From Welwitschia mirabilis (Eukaryota > Gnetophyta > Gnetopsida > Welwitschiales), in contig JBOZIK010000001.1 of the NCBI GenBank assembly GCA_051453625.1, forward strand, positions 179,953,367 to 180,017,366: DNA of 64,000 bases, written 5' to 3'. How positions within the stretch are numbered: the first letter of the stretch is position 1; every line of letters starts with the position of its first letter. A program made the translations under genes and the position numbers. Shown here one piece after another: positions 60,365-64,000 of this stretch. The notes below the pieces were generated by a model. The model was not told where the DNA came from and made no database searches. It saw only the letters and a program-made list of their open reading frames with translations.

Positions 60365-60730
60365 TGTAAGTGGATGTCTCCACTCAAAATGGGGTAGACG
60401 TTCCCTCTACTTATGGGTAAATTATATTTATGACATGTCTCAAGCCCAGATGTCCCCACTCAAATAGGGAAGATGTTTCCTTTCCTTGTGGGAAACATGA
60501 TTGATAGATCTTAGGTGCAAACATTCCCATTCTAAATAGCTCAGACATTCCCCTTCCATTTAGACTTTTCCTAGTCTATACCTATGGTAAGTGTGGATGT
60601 CTATCCCCTTTGAGAGTGGACATCCTCACACTTTTAGTAGTGTAGACATTAGTACTACCTTTAGGATGGACGTTTGCTTCCCTAGAAGTAAGGACATCTC
60701 TAATTCTTAAGGCAAATGTCCTTCCTTTAA
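60365..60730. repeat. Degenerate repeats of a GACGT/ATGTC-centred motif (about 70-78 bp spacing)
   Basis: The motif 'ggatgtc..cactca..' followed by 'gggtagacgttccc' or a variant starts near 60,371, 60,450, 60,520 and 60,592, with looser copies near 60,680 and 60,710. Each motif is itself roughly palindromic (g(g)atgtcccca...tgggg.agacgttcc). It lies about 170-530 bp upstream of a TATA box and could be a U3 enhancer array. Confidence 0.6.
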
Positions 60731-60901
60731 ACCATTGAAAAATGGTCTTCTTTGGATAAAAGCGTGGTAATTTTCTATGGCTATTCTCTTCTGGCATATA
60801 ATTCAATTGTATTAGAAATATTAATTTAATTGGAATATTAGATTGATATGCATTGGAATCATCATTTAGGGTTTCTCTTTAATAGCTATTTTTCCCTTCT
60901 C

Positions 60902-60908
60902 TATAAAA
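60902..60908 (+). promoter_or_regulatory. TATA box of a putative LTR
   Basis: ttctctataaaaggg is a good plant TATA box. With the upstream repeats and the AT-rich sequence downstream it suggests an LTR from about 60.3 to 61.3 kb, but LTR ends are not visible. Confidence 0.45.
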
Positions 60909-61078
60909 GGGATAAAACTTATTTTAGGATTAACCAAAATACAAAAGGCATATACAATTTTTTAAAGAGAATTAAAATTAATCTTTGATGATCTATTAGT
61001 GATTTGTGATTTTATCTTATGTACTCATTTGGAGTAGATCCTATATTATTAAATTTATTCTTGAGGCACATCTTATTT

Positions 61079-61252
61079 TTCTTTTATTCTTTCTATGACT
61101 AAGTCTGAGCTATTANNNNNNNNNNNNNNNNNNNNNNNNNNNNNNNNNNNNNNNNNNNNNNNNNNNNNNNNNNNNNNNNNNNNNNNNNNNNNNNNNNNNN
61201 NNNNNNNNNNNNNNNTTCTTTTATTCTTTCTATGACTAAGTCTGAGCTATTA
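61079..61252. repeat. Direct duplication of 37 bp around a 100-N gap
   Basis: Positions 61079-61115 recur without visible difference at 61216-61252, abutting the gap at 61116-61215. Confidence 0.9.
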
Positions 61253-62052
61253 AAACCTTCAAGTATGAGAGGTTGATGATAAGCCTGGAAAATCATTACT
61301 GTTGTAAGAGAGGTTGATGATCAACTAGAAAATCATCAGTCCAAAGGTGATAAGAAAACCAAGAAAGAGGAAATTTTGTCTTTTCTTAAAGAGTGGAATA
61401 GGCACATTGTCGAACCACTATAAATCTTATGGATTGGTTATTTTTCTATTTTGCTATTTTTTTCAGATTTACTTTTATTTGTGAAGCTGATTAATTTCAT
61501 TTTAGAATTGTGTTTTGGATTTAAAGATGATCACTGTTCCTATTCACCCTTCCTCTAGGAATTTCAGTAGGTGGGAAAAAGAGTCAAAAAGATAATGTTC
61601 AACTTAAATTAAAATTTACAAGAACTTGACTCTTTTGGAGGAAAAATTGGAGAAAAATTTAAAAATAACATTTTTGGAGAAAAAAGAAAAGTGAAATTCA
61701 AATTTTTTAAAAGACTCAAAAATTAAATAGTAAAATGTAAAATCACAATTGGAAAAACTAGATCTAGTTTCTTAATTAAACTTTCTTCAACCTATAATAA
61801 TTAAATCACTTAAATCAATATGAAGTATTACTTTTCTACTATAAAAGATTAATAACTTGTACCACTCTAAGAATGTGAAATATTTTGAATGATTGTTGCA
61901 CTGTCAATTTATAGTTATTTGCTGTGGTTTNNNNNNNNNNNNNNNNNNNNNNNNNNNNNNNNNNNNNNNNNNNNNNNNNNNNNNNNNTAGAAGAGGAAAT
62001 CTCAGAAAAAGTGTGATTCTTATTTAAATTTGATGTATTAAAGACACTTTCT
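61253..62052. other. AT-rich stretch without a recognisable gene
   Basis: No motif seen. A 57-N gap at 61931-61987 has no visible flanking duplication. Confidence 0.5.
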
Positions 62053-62549
62053 AATGAACAGAGCTTTGAAGAAGGATTCATAACAAAAATGCTAAGTTCT
62101 CTTCAAAGAAATAATCAAAGAAGAATATTGTCCCCTCTATCGTCCTCACAATAGGTAGGACAATGATTGCTGATGTGGATTGCTAAGTCATTCTTTTGAG
62201 ATATTTTATAATGTATTATCATTCCCATGGTTATTCGGATCACAACGCAGANNNNNNNNNNNNNNNNNNNNNNNNNNNNNNNNNNNNNNNNNNNNNNNNN
62301 NNNNNNNNNNNNNNNNNNNNNNNNNNNNNNNNNNNNNNNNNNNNNNNNNNNAATGAACAGAGCTTTGAAGAAGGATTCATAACAAAAATGCTAAGTTCTC
62401 TTCAAATAAATAATCAAAAGATTATCATCTCCTCCATCATCCTCACAATAGGTAGGATGATAACTACTAATGTGGACTGTTAAGTCATTATTTTGAAGAT
62501 AGGTTATAATGTATTATTGTCCCCATGGTCATTCGGATGACAACCCAGA
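62053..62549. repeat. Direct duplication of about 199 bp around a 100-N gap
   Basis: Positions 62053-62251 recur at 62352-62549 with several substitutions, abutting the gap at 62252-62351. Confidence 0.9.
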
Positions 62550-63822
62550 TGAAACTGACATGTAACTAACTTTGACAGATTCCCTTAACTATTTTGTCTA
62601 TTGTTGAGGCTTTGAAAAGCACACCTAACTGTGCCTAATGTCTAACCTTTTTTGCTATATTTTCTTATAAATAAGTTTCCCTTTGACTCTTCTTCTCATC
62701 TTTGTTGCATCTAAATCCTTATGATAGGAGGTTAGAGAATGGGAGATCCATCTGCAAGCTTTGTAGAAAGATGTGCACTTAGTGGAGGGCTGTGTATCTT
62801 TCATTGAGACCCAACTATTTTGTAACCGAGATACTTATTACTTTTTAATACAAAAACTTTGTTTTATTTTCATGTTTTCATATTAGATTTTCTTATGATC
62901 CTTATAGTCTATGTTGCCTTTAATCTGGTGATAATTTCTTGATTGATATAGATTATTAAGGGAAGCCTTTGTTAAGGCTGACATCAAGNNNNNNNNNNNN
63001 NNNNNNNNNNNNNNNNNNNNNNNNNNNNNNNNNNNNNNNNNNNNNNNNNNNNNNNNNNNNNNNNNNNNNNNNNNNNNNNNNNNNNNNNNNNNNNNNNNNN
63101 NNNNNNNNNNNNNNNNNNNNNNNNNNNNNNNNNNNNNNNNNNNNNNNNNNNNNNNNNNNNNNNNNNNNNNNNNNNNNNNNNNNNNNNNNNNNNNNNNNNN
63201 NNNNNNNNNNNNNNNNNNNNNNNNNNNNNNNNNNNNNNNNNNNNNNNNNNNNNNNNNNNNNNNNNNNNNNNNNNNNNNNNNNNNNNNNNNNNNNTATTAC
63301 TCTTTAATATAAAAACTTTATTTTATTTTCAAGTTTTCATGTTAGATTTTCTTATGATCCTTATAGTCTATGTTGCCTTTAATCTAGTGATAATTTCTTG
63401 GTTGATATAGATTATCAAGGGTATCCTTTGTTAAGGCTGACAGCAAGTAAAGTTAGGGTTATTTTTGCATTGCATGTTAGTTTAGATTGCATCTTACATC
63501 TTGCATTGTATCTTTATTTTCATGCATTGTTCTTTACTTTTTATTCTTAGTTTTATTTACAAAAGTAACCTGAGTCCCATACTCATGGACTTCAATAAGA
63601 TACGACATTTCAAGTTAACTCCCATTATACTAGTGTAATGTATTATGCAAAATATCTATTTTGNNNNNNNNNNNNNNNNNNNNNNNNNNNNNNNNNNNNN
63701 NNNNNNNNNNNNNNNNNNNNNNNNNNNNNNNNNNNNNNNNNNNNNNNNNNNNNNNNNNNNNNNTTTGATTATTAATGAGAGGATCTCTTTAAACATAAAA
63801 ACTTGCACAAACACATATTGCA
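62550..63822 (+). repeat. 5' LTR (at least its R-U5 part) of an Athila/Tat-type gypsy element
   Basis: The segment ends in CA (63,821-63,822), six bases before a primer-binding site of Athila/Tat type. A TATA box (tataaat, 62,666-62,672) and 'tttttaatacaaaaactttg' about 175 bp later fit the U3-R part. The left end is not placed; it could include the duplicated segment at 62,053. The length is inflated by the 153-bp duplication 62836-62988 / 63295-63447 and by gaps. Confidence 0.6.
62836..63447. repeat. Direct duplication of 153 bp around a 306-N gap
   Basis: Positions 62836-62988 and 63295-63447 are equal in length and differ at about ten bases; each abuts the gap at 62989-63294. Confidence 0.9.
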
Positions 63823-63828
63823 ATAAAT

Positions 63829-63846
63829 TAGCGTCATTGCTGGGGA
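63829..63846 (+). promoter_or_regulatory. Decayed primer-binding site of Athila/Tat type
   Basis: TAGCGTCATTGCTGGGGA matches the site TGGCGCCGTTGCCGGGGA at 14 of 18 positions. All four differences are G-to-A or C-to-T. In this gypsy group the site pairs with a cellular tRNA to start reverse transcription. The internal region of the element runs on past the window end. Confidence 0.8.
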
Positions 63847-64000
63847 AGGCTATCAAGGAGTATAATGGTTGTCATCATTCAATAAGTATATTGAACTTCT
63901 CTTTGGTTATTTATCTATGCAACATTATATTTTATTAGAAGCTATAGGTTTTCTATGTGCTGTTTTTTAGTTTCAGTTTTTTGATTTCCGTTTTATGTTA

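Overview
This looks like a gene-poor, repeat-filled piece of a land-plant nuclear genome. It is very AT-rich (single lines I counted run about 20-30% G+C) and, outside one short island, almost free of CpG. The evidence for a plant is a short run of the plant telomere repeat (TTTAGGG, seen as aaaccct), plant-type Ty3/gypsy and Ty1/copia polyprotein remnants, plant L1-type LINE remnants, and two retrotransposon primer-binding sites of plant type. I cannot name the species. The composition would fit a lineage with an AT-rich, transposon-laden genome, but that is only an impression. I found no intact host gene, rRNA, tRNA or CRISPR.

Layout. 1-3.4 kb: nothing recognisable. 3.7-9.4 kb: a decayed LINE on the + strand (possible ORF1, endonuclease, reverse transcriptase, C-terminal region). 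10.1-11.4 kb: LTR-like sequence with a pyrimidine-rich tract. 12.7 kb: interstitial telomere repeat. 13.5-19.7 kb: an old Ty3/gypsy element on the - strand with both LTRs still traceable. 20-29 kb: no recognisable gene. 29.4-33.2 kb: two gypsy pol fragments on the + strand, with a G-rich purine tract and an array of about 90-bp repeats between them. 33.4-35.2 kb: a sharply different CpG-rich island that ends in a 185-bp LTR and a tRNA-Met primer-binding site; this is the most unusual part of the window. 37.0-42.4 kb: a Ty1/copia element on the - strand (gag, integrase, RT, RNase H). 46.4-47.4 kb: a probable 3' LTR of a gypsy element. 48.9-51.8 kb: a second LINE on the + strand. 53.2-55.5 kb: a PIF1-family helicase pseudogene on the - strand. 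57.6-60.1 kb: a third LINE on the - strand. 60.4-61.0 kb: LTR-like repeats and a TATA box. 62.5-63.85 kb: the 5' LTR and primer-binding site of an Athila/Tat-type gypsy element that runs off the right end.

Most of the 24 runs of N sit exactly between two near-identical direct copies: the left copy ends at the gap and the right copy starts right after it. The copies range from about 11 to about 970 bp. This looks like an assembly effect (unmerged overlaps or the two haplotypes placed in series), so several features appear twice.

The coding remnants do not work together as a pathway. They are independent insertions of different ages. The stop codons and primer-site changes I examined are mainly C-to-T or G-to-A changes, as expected from long-term methylation and deamination. 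The CpG-rich island lacks this decay and so is probably much younger or was long unmethylated.
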